From assembly GCF_018919145.1 (NCBI RefSeq), contig NZ_JAHLQJ010000009.1:124001-188000 (forward strand): a stretch of 64,000 bases of DNA. The letters are read 5' to 3'. The notes beneath the pieces were generated by a model, which was not told where the DNA came from, searched no databases, and was given only the letters and a program-made list of their open reading frames with translations. This DNA is from Paenibacillus brevis (GTDB lineage: Bacteria > Bacillota > Bacilli > Paenibacillales > Paenibacillaceae). The first letter of the stretch is position 1. Each line of letters begins with the position of its first letter. A program made the translations under genes and the position numbers. Shown one piece after another: positions 8,644 to 18,240 of this stretch.

Positions 8644-10554
8644 TTGACGAACAGTGATGTTTATTTATTTCATGAAGGGACGCTCCATAGAGGCTACCGG
8701 TTATTCGGCGCACACCTTACAGTTGAAGAGGGGCAGACGGGCGTTCGATTTACGGTATGGGCCCCTCATGCGGTACAGGTCTCGCTGGCCAGCGATAAGT
8801 ATGGTTGGACAGGAAGTCATGAGAGTGCGTTCACAAGGATTTCCGAGTCCGGGATCTGGAGCCGCTTTTTCCCAGGCATGACCGAAGGGACAATCTACAA
8901 ATATGAAATAATGGATCGAGAAGGCAACCGCATGTTGAAGAGCGATCCGTTCGCATTTCATGCTGAGATTCGTCCAGCTACTGCGTCCATTGTGAAGAGC
9001 ATAGAAGGCTATGCATGGTCAGATGCGGCCTGGCGTCGAAAGAGAAGAAATCTGTTCCAACGGCCGGTGAACATATACGAGCTGCATTTCGGAACCTGGA
9101 AACAAAAAGAAGACGGGTCGCTTTACAGCTACCGCGAAATGGCGGAGCTGCTTATCCCTTATGTCGTCAAGATGGGCTATACGCATATTGAGATTATGCC
9201 CCTTACGGAGCATCCTTATGATTTGTCGTGGGGATATCAATCCACAGGTTATTTTGCCCCGACCAGCCGCTATGGTGAGCCGGAGGATTTGATGTACTTT
9301 GTAGACCAGTGCCATGCAGCGAATATTGGCATACTGCTGGATTGGGTGCCCGGACATTTCACCAAGGATGCGCATGGACTGCGGCGCTTTGACGGGACAC
9401 CGCTATATGAGTACAGTGACCCTGCCAAGGCGGAAAAGCCGGGGTGGGGAACGCTTAGCTTTGATTTTGGCAAGCCGGAAGTAAGATCATTTCTGATCTC
9501 CAGCGCCTTGTATTGGCTGGATTTGTATCACTTTGACGGCCTAAGGGTCGATGCGGTGACCAGTATGATCAGGCTGGATTTCGAGAAGCGTGAGGGTGAA
9601 TATGCGCCCAATCAGTATGGGGGTGTGGAAAATCTTGAAGCCATTAGCTTTCTCAAGGACTTGAATAAGGCGGTATTCGAGCATTATCCCTATACCCTGA
9701 TGATGGCGGAGGAATCGAGCTCCTGGCCTGGCGTAACAACGCCGGTTCATGAGGGCGGCTTGGGCTTCAATTACAAATGGAATATGGGCTGGATGAACGA
9801 TACCCTTGCTTATCTGGAGACCGACTTTGCACAGCGTCCCCAGCGCCATAACCTGCTTACCTTTCCGATCTGGTATGCCTACTCGGAGAACTTTACACTG
9901 CCTCTCTCCCACGACGAAGTCGTTCACGGCAAGAAATCGCTGCTCGACAAAATGCCTGGCAGTTATGAGCAGAAATTTGAGGGGCTGCGCATCTTGCTGG
10001 GTTACCTCATGACCTTCCCCGGCAAGAAGCTGGTGTTTATGGGAGGGGAATTTGGTCAATTCATAGAATGGCGGGATCAAGGGGAACTGGACTGGTTCCT
10101 GCTGGATTATGATTCCCATTTTGGACTACAGCAATATACCGCTGCGCTGAATCAGTTCTATCTTCGCGAGCCTGCGCTGTGGGAGCTTGATCATAGCTGC
10201 GATGGATATGAATGGATTAATCCGGATGATGCCGGCCAGAGTGTGATTTGTTATTTGCGGAAAGGAAAAAGAGTAAAGGACACCTTGCTGATCATCATTA
10301 ATTTTCAGCCGGTCGCCCGTCCGGTTTATCGTGTCGGTGTGCCTAAGCCGGGAATGTATGAGCAAATTTTCAGCAGTGTGATTCCGGAGCTGGACGCTCA
10401 TGGCCGTGAGATAAGGGTTACCAAGTCCAGCGAGGAGGTATCCTGGCACCAACAGCAGCATAGTATGGAGCTTGCGCTGGCTCCATTAAGCTTCTCGGTA
10501 TGGAAGAGAACCGGCAATCTGCCGACACCTAAAAAAAGGAGGGCAAAAGCATGA
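8644..10554 (+). CDS. glgB: 1,4-alpha-glucan branching enzyme
   Basis: 636 residues from the TTG at 8644, chosen because AGGTGA lies just upstream; an in-frame TTG at 8614 would add ten residues but has no ribosome site. The order of domains is CBM48 (~15-110), GH13 barrel and C-terminal beta domain. Catalytic regions are visible: HFDGLRVDAVTSM (nucleophile Asp), LMMAEESSSWPGVT (acid/base Glu) and LPLSHDEVVHGK (transition-state Asp). It introduces alpha-1,6 branches into glycogen. The stop overlaps the glgA start (ATGA, 10551-10554), so both are co-translated. Confidence 0.95.
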   Translation: MTNSDVYLFHEGTLHRGYRLFGAHLTVEEGQTGVRFTVWAPHAVQVSLASDKYGWTGSHESAFTRISESGIWSRFFPGMTEGTIYKYEIMDREGNRMLKSDPFAFHAEIRPATASIVKSIEGYAWSDAAWRRKRRNLFQRPVNIYELHFGTWKQKEDGSLYSYREMAELLIPYVVKMGYTHIEIMPLTEHPYDLSWGYQSTGYFAPTSRYGEPEDLMYFVDQCHAANIGILLDWVPGHFTKDAHGLRRFDGTPLYEYSDPAKAEKPGWGTLSFDFGKPEVRSFLISSALYWLDLYHFDGLRVDAVTSMIRLDFEKREGEYAPNQYGGVENLEAISFLKDLNKAVFEHYPYTLMMAEESSSWPGVTTPVHEGGLGFNYKWNMGWMNDTLAYLETDFAQRPQRHNLLTFPIWYAYSENFTLPLSHDEVVHGKKSLLDKMPGSYEQKFEGLRILLGYLMTFPGKKLVFMGGEFGQFIEWRDQGELDWFLLDYDSHFGLQQYTAALNQFYLREPALWELDHSCDGYEWINPDDAGQSVICYLRKGKRVKDTLLIIINFQPVARPVYRVGVPKPGMYEQIFSSVIPELDAHGREIRVTKSSEEVSWHQQQHSMELALAPLSFSVWKRTGNLPTPKKRRAKA

Positions 10555-11981
10555 AGATCTTGTTCGCGGCGGCCGAGGTCGTTCCATTCATTAAAACCGG
10601 CGGTCTGGCCGATGTGATCGGGGCGCTGCCCAAAGCATTGAAGCAAGCGGGTCATGATGTTCGGATCGTGATGCCGAAATATAAGGATATCTCCTCGAAC
10701 TATCAGGAGCAAATGCGCCATCTCGGCTCCAGTGAAGTAGCCGTTGGCTGGCGCAGAGTATATGGCGGGGTGGAAACGCTGGAGTGGGAGGGCATCCCTG
10801 TTTATTTTCTCGACAATGAATCCTACTTCGGCAGGGACGGGGTCTACGGATACTGGGATGACGGCGAACGGTTTGCCTTTTTGAACCGGGCGATACTAGA
10901 CTTGCTCCCGATCATGGATTTTTGGCCGGATATTATTCATTGCCATGACTGGCATACGGCGATGGTTCCGCTGCTTTTGAAAGAACATTTTTCGTGGAAT
11001 CAGGACTACAGCCGGATCCGTACTGTTTTTACGATCCACAATTTGCTGTATCAAGGGATCTTCCCATATATTGTCCTTGGAGATCTTCTTGGGCTGCCCG
11101 ACAAGTATTTCACTTCAGAGGGAGTGGAGTACAACGGAAATGTCAGCTTCATGAAGGCCGGACTTGTCTACAGCGATCATGTAACAACCGTAAGCCCTAC
11201 CTATGCGCGAGAAATTTGCACCCCTCATTACGGCTATGGTCTGGATGGTCTGTTAAGGTCGCTGGGCGACAGACTGTCGGGGATCGTAAACGGAATTGAT
11301 GTCAAATTGTATAATCCCGCAACAGATGCCGAGCTTCCGGTTCGTTACCGGAGCAGTCTGGCCAAAAAGCGTGAGAATAAAGAGGCTCTGCAGAGAGAAC
11401 TCGGTCTGCCGGTGAAGCCGGAGGTTCCGTTGGCAGGAATGATTACACGCCTGGTGGAGCCGAAGGGACTGGATCTGATTACCCGGATTATGGATGAATG
11501 GCTTCACTTTGACGATGTGCAGTTTGTCTTGCTGGGAACCGGAGACAGAGCTTATGAGGATTGGTTCAAGGAGGCCGCGGGACGCCATCCTGACAAATTA
11601 TCGGCTCAGATCCGCTTCAGCGATCAACTGTCTCGCCGGATTTATGCCGGCAGCGATCTGTTCCTTATGCCGTCACGTTTTGAGCCGTGTGGAATCAGCC
11701 AGCTGCTGGCGCTCCGATATGGCAGCATACCTGTTGTGCGGGAGACGGGCGGCCTGAATGACACGGTCCATTCCTACAACGAAACTTCCGGAGAGGGAAA
11801 TGGCTTCTCTTTCCAAAATTTCAACGCACATGATCTGCTCTATACGCTTCGTCGAGCCGTCTCCTTCTACCATCGGCCCGAGGAATGGAAACGGATTGCA
11901 GCTAACGCGTTTGCGGGAGATTACAGCTGGGATAGCTCGGCAAGAAAATATATAGAGATCTATACAAGACTGACTGAATGA
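10551..11981 (+). CDS. glgA: glycogen synthase (ADP-glucose)
   Basis: 476 residues of the GT5 family. The N-terminal ADP-glucose-binding motif KTGGLADVIGALPKAL is intact, and the C-terminal Rossmann half carries FLMPSRFEPCGISQLLALRYGSIPVVRETGGLNDTV, the classic GlgA nucleotide-sugar site. It elongates alpha-1,4 glucan from ADP-glucose supplied by GlgC. AGGAGGGCAAAAGC precedes the ATG, which overlaps the glgB stop. A hairpin terminator follows. Confidence 0.96.
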   Translation: MKILFAAAEVVPFIKTGGLADVIGALPKALKQAGHDVRIVMPKYKDISSNYQEQMRHLGSSEVAVGWRRVYGGVETLEWEGIPVYFLDNESYFGRDGVYGYWDDGERFAFLNRAILDLLPIMDFWPDIIHCHDWHTAMVPLLLKEHFSWNQDYSRIRTVFTIHNLLYQGIFPYIVLGDLLGLPDKYFTSEGVEYNGNVSFMKAGLVYSDHVTTVSPTYAREICTPHYGYGLDGLLRSLGDRLSGIVNGIDVKLYNPATDAELPVRYRSSLAKKRENKEALQRELGLPVKPEVPLAGMITRLVEPKGLDLITRIMDEWLHFDDVQFVLLGTGDRAYEDWFKEAAGRHPDKLSAQIRFSDQLSRRIYAGSDLFLMPSRFEPCGISQLLALRYGSIPVVRETGGLNDTVHSYNETSGEGNGFSFQNFNAHDLLYTLRRAVSFYHRPEEWKRIAANAFAGDYSWDSSARKYIEIYTRLTE

Positions 11982-11996
11982 CATTAACAAAAGCAA

Positions 11997-12032
11997 AGAG
12001 GGCATCCGGATCATGATCCAGGATAGCCCTCT
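11997..12032. terminator. terminator hairpin between glgA and GH13 gene
   Basis: AGAGGGCATCC at 11997-12007 pairs with GGATAGCCCTCT at 12021-12032 with one bulged base, and an inner GGATCATGATCC palindrome lies in the loop. The T-run is weak, so its strength is uncertain. Confidence 0.6.
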
Positions 12033-12054
12033 ATCTGTGCCCTTTTAGCATCTT

Positions 12055-13800
12055 TTATTTCAGCTTACGGCAGAGAATGCGGAAGCCGTAGGGATCCAAT
12101 CCGATTTCCATTGTGCCGTTCTTCGGCTTCACGCCGTCCCCAGTCAGGGCGTCGAACCAGTCTTCCGTCTCCATGGGGTGTGAGAGGACGCGTTGTTTGC
12201 CGGTATTGTTCATCCAGATGGTGAAGTGCATCTGTTCATCAATCCGTTCATACACAATGCATGGGTCATTCTTCACGGCCTGCAGGAAACGAAAGCGTCC
12301 GCGCCGCAGAGCAGGATGCCGCTTGCGGAGGTCGATCATCATTCGGTAGAAGTCGTAAAGCTCCTTGTCTTGCTTCTTCGGATCCCATTCCATGCATTTT
12401 CGACAATCGGGATCCCCGCCGCCATTCAGGCCGATTTCATCTCCGTAGAAGATGCAGGGAGTCCCGTAGTACGTAAACAAGAACACAACGCATAGCTTAA
12501 GCTTTCGCTTATCGTTGCCGACCCTGGTGAGCAGGCGGGGGGTATCATGACTGCACAGCATATTGAATACCACTTCGTTCGTCTGTTGCGGATAGCGCAT
12601 AATCAGCGAGCCCATTTCATTGGAGAAATCGTATCCGTCCATGCCGCCGTTGAAGAATTCCATGACCTGATCGGCAAACGGATAATTCATCACCGAGTCA
12701 AATTGATCCCCTAATAGCCAATTCAATGAATCGCTCCAAACCTCGCCGATAATATAGGCTTCCGGATTAGCTTTCTTAACCACCTGGCGGAACTCTCTCC
12801 AGAAGTGGTGATCCACTTCATTCGCCACATCCAGCCGCCAGCCATCCAGCTTGATCTCCCGGATCCAATACTCGGCAACACCAAGCAGATATTCCTTAAC
12901 TTCGGGATTGGCAGTATTGAATTTTGGCATATTGCCATAGAAGCCAAACGTATCGTAAGTAGGAATGCCGTCTTTAACCTGGATAGGGAAGGAATGAATA
13001 TGGAACCAGTCCGCATATTTGGAGCTTTCCCCGTTCTTGATGACATCCTGGAAGGGAGGAAATTGTTCGCCGCAATGATTGAACACGGCGTCAAGCACGA
13101 CCCGGATTCCTTTGTCGTGACAGGCCTCCACCACCTGCTTCAGCAGAGCATTATCTCCGAAGTGAGGATCAACCTGCTTATAATCGACTGTATCGTACTT
13201 GTGGTTGGATGGTGAGACGAACAGGGGGGTAAAATAAATCGCATTAATGCCAAGTGCAACAAGGTCATCCAAATGGTCCAGCACACCTTTTAAATCCCCG
13301 CCGAAAAAGTTGCCATTTTGGGGAACACCGCCCCAGGCTTCTGTGTTCTCCGGGTCATTCGAGGGATCTCCATTAGCAAAGCGCTCCGGCATGATCTGAT
13401 AGAATACCGCCTTTTTGGCCCATTCCGGTACTTTGAACAGATCCACCTCATGAATGTACGGGAACTCGTAATGATCACCCGGCGGTGTTGGCCCGTCATG
13501 CTGAATTCCTGTATCGAGCATATATACGGTCTCCTTGCCGGCAGTTAATTTGAAGGCGTAGGACAGGCGCTTGAACTTGGGCTTAACAGCGACCTCCCAG
13601 TAATCGAACATCAGGTCGTGAGCCGCCTTTTCCATTTCAATCTCCTGGTAAGTACCGTCCCAATTATACTTATCTCCAGTCATAGCATAGACATGCTCGA
13701 CATCATCACGCTTTGTTCTGATCCGCAGGTGAATGGTCGAGGAATCATAGGCATAGGCCCATTTATCCCGAGGTACATGATACAAGGCTTCAAGCAGCAT
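12055..13800 (-). CDS. GH13 cyclomaltodextrinase/neopullulanase/maltogenic amylase type enzyme
   Basis: 581 residues, matching the usual ~585 of this GH13 group. An N-terminal beta domain (~1-125, CBM34-like) typical of cyclodextrin-hydrolysing enzymes precedes the barrel. Catalytic regions seen are VVLDAVFNHCG, IKLDGWRLDVANEVDHHFW (nucleophile Asp), AYIIGEVWSD (acid/base Glu) and NMLCSHDTPRLLTRV (Asp). The start is the ATG at 13798-13800 behind AGGAGGTGGCCCT. No signal peptide is seen, so it should degrade cyclodextrins or maltodextrins in the cytosol and connect to the glycogen genes beside it. Exact specificity within the group is not decidable. Confidence 0.88.
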   Translation of the reverse strand: MLLEALYHVPRDKWAYAYDSSTIHLRIRTKRDDVEHVYAMTGDKYNWDGTYQEIEMEKAAHDLMFDYWEVAVKPKFKRLSYAFKLTAGKETVYMLDTGIQHDGPTPPGDHYEFPYIHEVDLFKVPEWAKKAVFYQIMPERFANGDPSNDPENTEAWGGVPQNGNFFGGDLKGVLDHLDDLVALGINAIYFTPLFVSPSNHKYDTVDYKQVDPHFGDNALLKQVVEACHDKGIRVVLDAVFNHCGEQFPPFQDVIKNGESSKYADWFHIHSFPIQVKDGIPTYDTFGFYGNMPKFNTANPEVKEYLLGVAEYWIREIKLDGWRLDVANEVDHHFWREFRQVVKKANPEAYIIGEVWSDSLNWLLGDQFDSVMNYPFADQVMEFFNGGMDGYDFSNEMGSLIMRYPQQTNEVVFNMLCSHDTPRLLTRVGNDKRKLKLCVVFLFTYYGTPCIFYGDEIGLNGGGDPDCRKCMEWDPKKQDKELYDFYRMMIDLRKRHPALRRGRFRFLQAVKNDPCIVYERIDEQMHFTIWMNNTGKQRVLSHPMETEDWFDALTGDGVKPKNGTMEIGLDPYGFRILCRKLK

Positions 13801-14100
13801 AGGGCCACCTCCTAGTAAAAAATTAGATAGTGCGAGTTCAAAAATCGGCCTTCTTTTTGAATAACTTCTATAGGAAAAGAACAAGTAGTTGTTAATTCAG
13901 CACTTTTTACCCATAATACGCTTGCTATGAACCAGTATTCCCGTTCGTTTCGCATGTATGTCTATCAATTATGCACAAAAACACTGTATACCATGAATAT
14001 AATTCAATATTTATGTAAAATTTTATTAGTTAATCGAGATAGCTCTCTTGGTATGTAGGTTGGAATTCCAAACATTTATTGACCAAAGTATGAATAGTGA
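13801..14100. other. A+T-rich intergenic region
   Basis: No gene is seen. A perfect 12-bp palindrome TTGGAATTCCAA lies at 14060-14071, about 30 bp before the promoter of the amino acid importer. The stretch also holds the upstream region of the GH13 gene. Confidence 0.5.
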
Positions 14101-14129
14101 TTGCATATATATACATCCTGATTTATAAT
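14101..14129 (+). promoter_or_regulatory. sigma-A promoter of the amino acid ABC operon
   Basis: TTGCAT (14101-14106) and a perfect TATAAT (14124-14129) with a 17-bp spacer lie 56 bp before the start of the substrate-binding protein gene. Confidence 0.7.
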
Positions 14130-14184
14130 TAGCCCAGTGATTCACTCAGTGTCATTATTATTATGCTGAACGGGAGAGAGACAG

Positions 14185-14952
14185 ATGAAAAAATGGGGTA
14201 TGTTATTAACAGCGGTATTGATGGCTGCTGTCGTATTGTCGGCTTGCGGAACGAAGAAGAGCGATAACCTGGTGCTCGGCTTGAGCGCGGATTTTCCGCC
14301 TTACGAATTTCACATTACAAATGATCAAGGTAAAGATGAGATTGTCGGATTCGACGTAGAAATCGCCAAGGAAATTGCCAAGGATCTGGGCAAGGAGCTT
14401 GAAATTAAAGATATGAACTTTGATTCCCTCTTGAATGAGCTGGAGAGCGGACGTGTAGACCTGGTTATCTCGGGATTAAGCCCGACCCCGGATCGAGCCG
14501 AACAAGTGGGCCTGTCTAATATTTACTATACGGCCGAACAAGCGATTGTTACCTTGACAGAGAACAAGGATAAATACGCTACGATGGAATCGCTGGAAGG
14601 CGCGAATATCGGCGTACAGAAGAGCTCGATTCAAGAAGAGATTGCTCAAGGCATCCCAGGTGCGAAGCTGACTTCGCTGACGAAGATCAATGACATTATC
14701 ATGCAGCTTCAATCCGGACGTGTAGACGCAGCTGTTCTTGAAGGTCCGGTGGCTGAAGCATTCGTCAAGAATGTAGAAGGCATCACGATTACGGACGCCA
14801 AGCCTGAGACTGAGGATGATGGCTATGTGGTAGGGGTTAAAAAGAGTAATCAAGAGTTGCTCGATCAGGTCAATAAGACGCTGGAGAGGCTCATCAATGA
14901 TGGGTCGATCGATAAATTCGTAGCTGAGGCGAGCGCATTGGCTGAAAAATAA
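14185..14952 (+). CDS. polar amino acid ABC transporter substrate-binding lipoprotein
   Basis: 255 residues of the solute-binding protein family 3. The signal peptide ends in the lipobox LSAC (~18-21). The family features LGLSADFPPYEF, EIVGFDVEIAKEIAKDLG and RVDLVISGLSPTPDRAE are typical of glutamine, arginine or histidine binders. GGGAGAGA precedes the ATG. The permease and ATPase genes follow, separated from it by a strong terminator. The particular amino acid is not inferable. Confidence 0.92.
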   Translation: MKKWGMLLTAVLMAAVVLSACGTKKSDNLVLGLSADFPPYEFHITNDQGKDEIVGFDVEIAKEIAKDLGKELEIKDMNFDSLLNELESGRVDLVISGLSPTPDRAEQVGLSNIYYTAEQAIVTLTENKDKYATMESLEGANIGVQKSSIQEEIAQGIPGAKLTSLTKINDIIMQLQSGRVDAAVLEGPVAEAFVKNVEGITITDAKPETEDDGYVVGVKKSNQELLDQVNKTLERLINDGSIDKFVAEASALAEK

Positions 14953-14970
14953 TCAACTGCGCTTCCTTCC

Positions 14971-15012
14971 GGAAAATAGCGAAGTAGAGCTTCGCTATTT
15001 TCCGTTTTTTTG
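14971..15012 (+). terminator. perfect intrinsic terminator inside the ABC operon
   Basis: A perfect 14-bp stem (GGAAAATAGCGAAG at 14971-14984 with 14990-15003), a five-base loop and a T7 run lie between the binding-protein gene and the permease gene. It should set the binding protein well above the membrane components if read-through is partial. Confidence 0.9.
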
Positions 15013-15050
15013 TAGGAAGCAGGGAAATGAACGGGAGGACTGATATTTAC

Positions 15051-15713
15051 ATGGAGTTGTTTTCGGTATTTTTACAGTACAAAAGCTATTTTCTGATCGG
15101 GATTCAATATACGCTCCTGCTAGCGGCAATTGGAGTCTTATGCGGCTTTATCTTGGGACTGGTTGTGGCGTTGGTACGGATGTCTCCTTGGGCGTGGCTG
15201 CGGTTTATAGGACATGCTTGGGTGGAGTTCCTGCGGGGCACCCCGATGCTGGTGCAGTTATTGATTATCCACTATGGTTTCGCAACCGCCTTTGATATTA
15301 ATTTTTCGGCAATGCAATCCGGTGCCATTACCCTGTCGCTGAATAGCTCGGCCTATTTGGCGGAAATATTCCGTGCAGGTATCCAGGGCGTTGATCGGGG
15401 GCAAGGAGAGGCAGCAAGATCGTTGGGGATGACCCAGGGGATGTCTATGCGCTTCATCATTATCCCGCAAGCCATAAAATCAGTACTGCCGGCGATCGGC
15501 AACGAGTTTGTTACGATTATTAAGGAGTCGTCCATTGTCTCCTTCATCGGTGTAACCGAGTTGATGTTCCAGTCAGGAAGGGTCTCCGGTCTTACCTACG
15601 ATGGGATGACGCCTTATCTGATCGTCGCAATCATCTATTTTATTCTTACATTTACACTCTCCCGTATTTTGGGTGTGTTTGAAAGGAAGTTGAAGGCCAG
15701 TGATCACAGTTAA
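15051..15713 (+). CDS. polar amino acid ABC transporter permease
   Basis: 220 residues of the HisM family. Several membrane helices are visible, and the EAA loop reads [24 protein letters not shown], which contacts the ATPase. ATG at 15051 was chosen because GGGAGGA lies 11 bp upstream; an in-frame ATG at 15027 has a poorer site. A motif [12 protein letters not shown] is typical of the amino acid permeases. The end overlaps the ATPase gene by 14 bp. Confidence 0.93.
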   Translation: MELFSVFLQYKSYFLIGIQYTLLLAAIGVLCGFILGLVVALVRMSPWAWLRFIGHAWVEFLRGTPMLVQLLIIHYGFATAFDINFSAMQSGAITLSLNSSAYLAEIFRAGIQGVDRGQGEAARSLGMTQGMSMRFIIIPQAIKSVLPAIGNEFVTIIKESSIVSFIGVTELMFQSGRVSGLTYDGMTPYLIVAIIYFILTFTLSRILGVFERKLKASDHS

Positions 15714-16422
15714 GGGCTTGCACAAGAAGTTCGGACAGCTCCATATTTTGAAGGGAATCGATCTGGAGATCAGCAAGGGCGAGGTTGTTGTTGTGATCGG
15801 CCCCAGCGGCTCAGGCAAGAGTACACTTCTCCGCTGTTTGAATCTGCTGGAGGAACCGAGCGGCGGCGAGATTACGTTTGAAGGTGAATCCATCACAACC
15901 AAGGGCTATAATATCAATCGAACACGCGAAAAAATGGGAATGGTATTCCAGCAGTTCAACCTATTCCCGCATAAAAAGGTGATCGATAACATTACACTGG
16001 CACCGATTCGTGTCAAGAAGCTGGAGAAGGCCAAGGCGGAAGCGCGAGCGATGGAGCTGCTGCGGACAGTAGGCTTGGAGGAAAAACGCGATGCCTACCC
16101 GTCCCAGTTATCCGGCGGACAGAAGCAGCGTATTGCGATTGCCCGTGCGCTGGCGATGGAGCCGCATGTGATGCTGTTCGATGAGCCCACCTCGGCTTTG
16201 GATCCGGAAATGGTCGGCGAAGTGCTGGATGTGATGAAGAAGCTTGCTCAGAAGGGGATGACGATGGTCATCGTGACCCATGAGATGGGCTTTGCCCGCG
16301 AAGTAGGAGACCGGATTCTGTTCATGGATCAAGGGGTTCTACTGGAGCAGGGAACACCGGAGCAGGTATTCGGAGCGCCGAAGCATTTGCGTACCCGGGA
16401 GTTTTTAAGCAAGGTTTTATAA
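15700..16422 (+). CDS. polar amino acid ABC transporter ATP-binding protein
   Basis: 240 residues starting with GTG inside the permease gene, behind AAGGAAG. All nucleotide-binding motifs are intact: Walker [11 protein letters not shown]-loop [13 protein letters not shown], signature LSGGQKQR, Walker [15 protein letters not shown] and H-loop [11 protein letters not shown]. It is the GlnQ/HisP type that powers polar amino acid uptake with the two genes upstream. Confidence 0.95.
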   Translation: MITVKGLHKKFGQLHILKGIDLEISKGEVVVVIGPSGSGKSTLLRCLNLLEEPSGGEITFEGESITTKGYNINRTREKMGMVFQQFNLFPHKKVIDNITLAPIRVKKLEKAKAEARAMELLRTVGLEEKRDAYPSQLSGGQKQRIAIARALAMEPHVMLFDEPTSALDPEMVGEVLDVMKKLAQKGMTMVIVTHEMGFAREVGDRILFMDQGVLLEQGTPEQVFGAPKHLRTREFLSKVL

Positions 16423-16440
16423 CTGAAATAGAAGTTAATC

Positions 16441-16488
16441 AAGAGGGAGTTCCAAAATCATCGCAGATGATTAGGAGTCCCTCTTTTT
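16441..16488 (+). terminator. intrinsic terminator of the amino acid ABC operon
   Basis: AAGAGGGAGTTCC near 16441 pairs with GGAGTCCCTCTT ending near 16485, with one bulge, followed by TTTTT. Confidence 0.8.
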
Positions 16489-16658
16489 ACATAATTGTTA
16501 CCTTTACAACCGCCTAAATTCACAAAAAAGTCGTTGTGCCCCAAGACTTTGAGCGAATTGGAAGGTTTTTCATGGACTCAAGGTTACAAAATTGTGATAT
16601 ATTCATAGCAGCCAAAATCGATTGCAGCAATGCAGTGTTATAGGAGGAATTGAACAAC

Positions 16659-17348
16659 ATGAAGAAAAGCATAATTTGGTCCCGCAGCTTCAAAACAATA
16701 ATCCTAGCCGCAGGTTTAACCGGAATGCTCCAGGGAATGCCGGCGTATGCGGATTCGATACATACAGCAAAGGATGGCGATACCTTCTACCTGTTGGCCA
16801 AGCAATACAATATCAGCCTGGACAAGCTGATGGAAGCCAATCCTAAAGTTGAGGCTAAGAACATATACAGCGGACTTAAGCTAACAATTCCAGACGCGGA
16901 AGAGGGATTGACTGCCTTTTCAACTTCAGTGGCGGAAAGCCTTGACGAGACAACCTTAACGGTCCAGCCGACACTTAAGGTATTCTCATCGGAGAATGTC
17001 GTTGAGGCCTGGGGGAAAACGCTCAACTATACTAAGACAATCCAAGTGAAGGCTTCCGCCTATTCTGCCGCTGCAAGCGAGAACGGAAAGTGGGGAGCAG
17101 TAGACTATTTCGGCAACCCGCTCGGGCTTGGAACGATAGCGGTTGATCCGAAGGTCATTCCGATGGGAACTAAGGTATTGGTTACGGGTCACAGCCATAG
17201 CAATCTTCCGAAGGCCGCATTTATTGCTACAGCATCAGATCAGGGCGGTGCAATAAAGGGCAACCGAATCGATATCTTTATTCCCGGCAGCCAACAATCC
17301 GTAAAGCAATTCGGCTTCCAGGACATTACGCTCTATATTCTTGAATAG
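16659..17348 (+). CDS. secreted LysM and 3D domain protein
   Basis: 229 residues. A signal peptide (~1-31, cleavage near AYA-DS) is followed by one LysM peptidoglycan-binding domain (DGDTFYLLAKQYNISLDKLMEANP) and a C-terminal 3D domain (~135-229). The three Asp positions of the 3D domain are present in AVDPKVIPMG and ASDQGGAIKGNRIDIF. The domain has the double-psi barrel fold of MltA- and resuscitation-type cell wall lytic enzymes, as in B. subtilis YocH. ATG at 16659 is preferred over a TTG at 16650 because AGGAGG would be only 2 bp from the latter. It is a single-gene unit flanked by terminators. Confidence 0.85.
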   Translation: MKKSIIWSRSFKTIILAAGLTGMLQGMPAYADSIHTAKDGDTFYLLAKQYNISLDKLMEANPKVEAKNIYSGLKLTIPDAEEGLTAFSTSVAESLDETTLTVQPTLKVFSSENVVEAWGKTLNYTKTIQVKASAYSAAASENGKWGAVDYFGNPLGLGTIAVDPKVIPMGTKVLVTGHSHSNLPKAAFIATASDQGGAIKGNRIDIFIPGSQQSVKQFGFQDITLYILE

Positions 17349-17352
17349 TGAA

Positions 17353-17393
17353 AAAGCTGCTCCGGCTGTCGTAAGACGGGCCGGGGCAGCTTT
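17353..17393. terminator. bidirectional terminator
   Basis: AAAGCTGCTCCGGC at 17353-17366 pairs with GCCGGGGCAGCTTT at 17380-17393 with a single mismatch, followed by ATTTTG. It overlaps the stop codon of the convergent deacetylase gene. Confidence 0.85.
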
Positions 17394-18240
17394 ATTTTGA
17401 TTGGGATACATCAAGCAGCTCTGGAAGGGTGACAAATTGATACCCCTTGGCTTGAAGCTCATGAATAATATCAGGCAACGCTTCAATGGAGCCGGCCAGA
17501 TTAGATCCGGTTCCGCCGCCCCCGTGCATCAGGATAATAGAACCAGGTCCAGCGGCGTTTAACACGTTCTTTTTTACCTTCTCTTTGTTAATTCCTTTCC
17601 AATCCAGAGAGTCTACATTCCAGTTGACGAGCTTATAGCCGTGCTGCTTGGCCCAACGGACTTGATTCTCGGTGATTTCGCCATAGGGCGGACGGATCAA
17701 GCGGGGGCGGTAGCCAATAAGCTCAGCAATGATATCCTCTGTACGCTGAATTTCCTTCTGGAACTGGATAACGGACTTGTTGCTGAACTGGGGATGGCTG
17801 TAGGAATGGTTGCCGATTACATGTCCCTCATTATGGATTCTCCGCAGCAGGTCCGGATGCTTCTTTACCCGATGACCGACGACGAAAAAGGTCGCGCGCA
17901 CCCCCTGCTTGCTAAGTGCCTCGAGGATTTGCGGGGTAAACCGGGGATCAGGCACATCATCAAAGGTGAGGGCCACTTGCTTAACCTCAGGACCTTTAAA
18001 CTTGAAGGTTTCCGAATAGCTGCGGCGCAGCTCGCTTAATGACTTTGGACGATCTTGTGTGACTGCGGTTTGCGCTTGGTAAGCGGATGACTCCTGATCC
18101 TGAATCGTCGAATTGGACTGCTGTTTCATTTGATAATGCTCAGCCAGCGTCGCGGAAGGCTCTATAGTGAGCCCTATACATGCGATACAAATAATCAATA
18201 GCTTAAACAGCCGTATTTCAAACCTTCCAGACCGCATCAT
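17392..18240 (-). CDS. secreted polysaccharide deacetylase (NodB domain)
   Basis: 282 residues. An N-terminal hydrophobic segment (~10-30) serves as signal or anchor. The NodB motifs are in order: VALTFDDVPD (catalytic and metal Asp), HSYSHPQF (metal His pair), RPPYGEI, LVNWNVDSLDW and ILMHGGGG. The family removes acetyl groups from peptidoglycan or chitin oligomers. AAGGAGGGG lies just upstream of tandem ATGs at 18240 and 18237; the second has the better spacing. The longer frame to 18342 has no ribosome site. Confidence 0.88.
   Translation of the reverse strand: MMRSGRFEIRLFKLLIICIACIGLTIEPSATLAEHYQMKQQSNSTIQDQESSAYQAQTAVTQDRPKSLSELRRSYSETFKFKGPEVKQVALTFDDVPDPRFTPQILEALSKQGVRATFFVVGHRVKKHPDLLRRIHNEGHVIGNHSYSHPQFSNKSVIQFQKEIQRTEDIIAELIGYRPRLIRPPYGEITENQVRWAKQHGYKLVNWNVDSLDWKGINKEKVKKNVLNAAGPGSIILMHGGGGTGSNLAGSIEALPDIIHELQAKGYQFVTLPELLDVSQSK

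Noticed and set aside
16489..16658. c-di-AMP riboswitch before the LysM-3D gene
   Set aside because: Such genes are often under this riboswitch, but the 170-bp leader shows none of its conserved segments.
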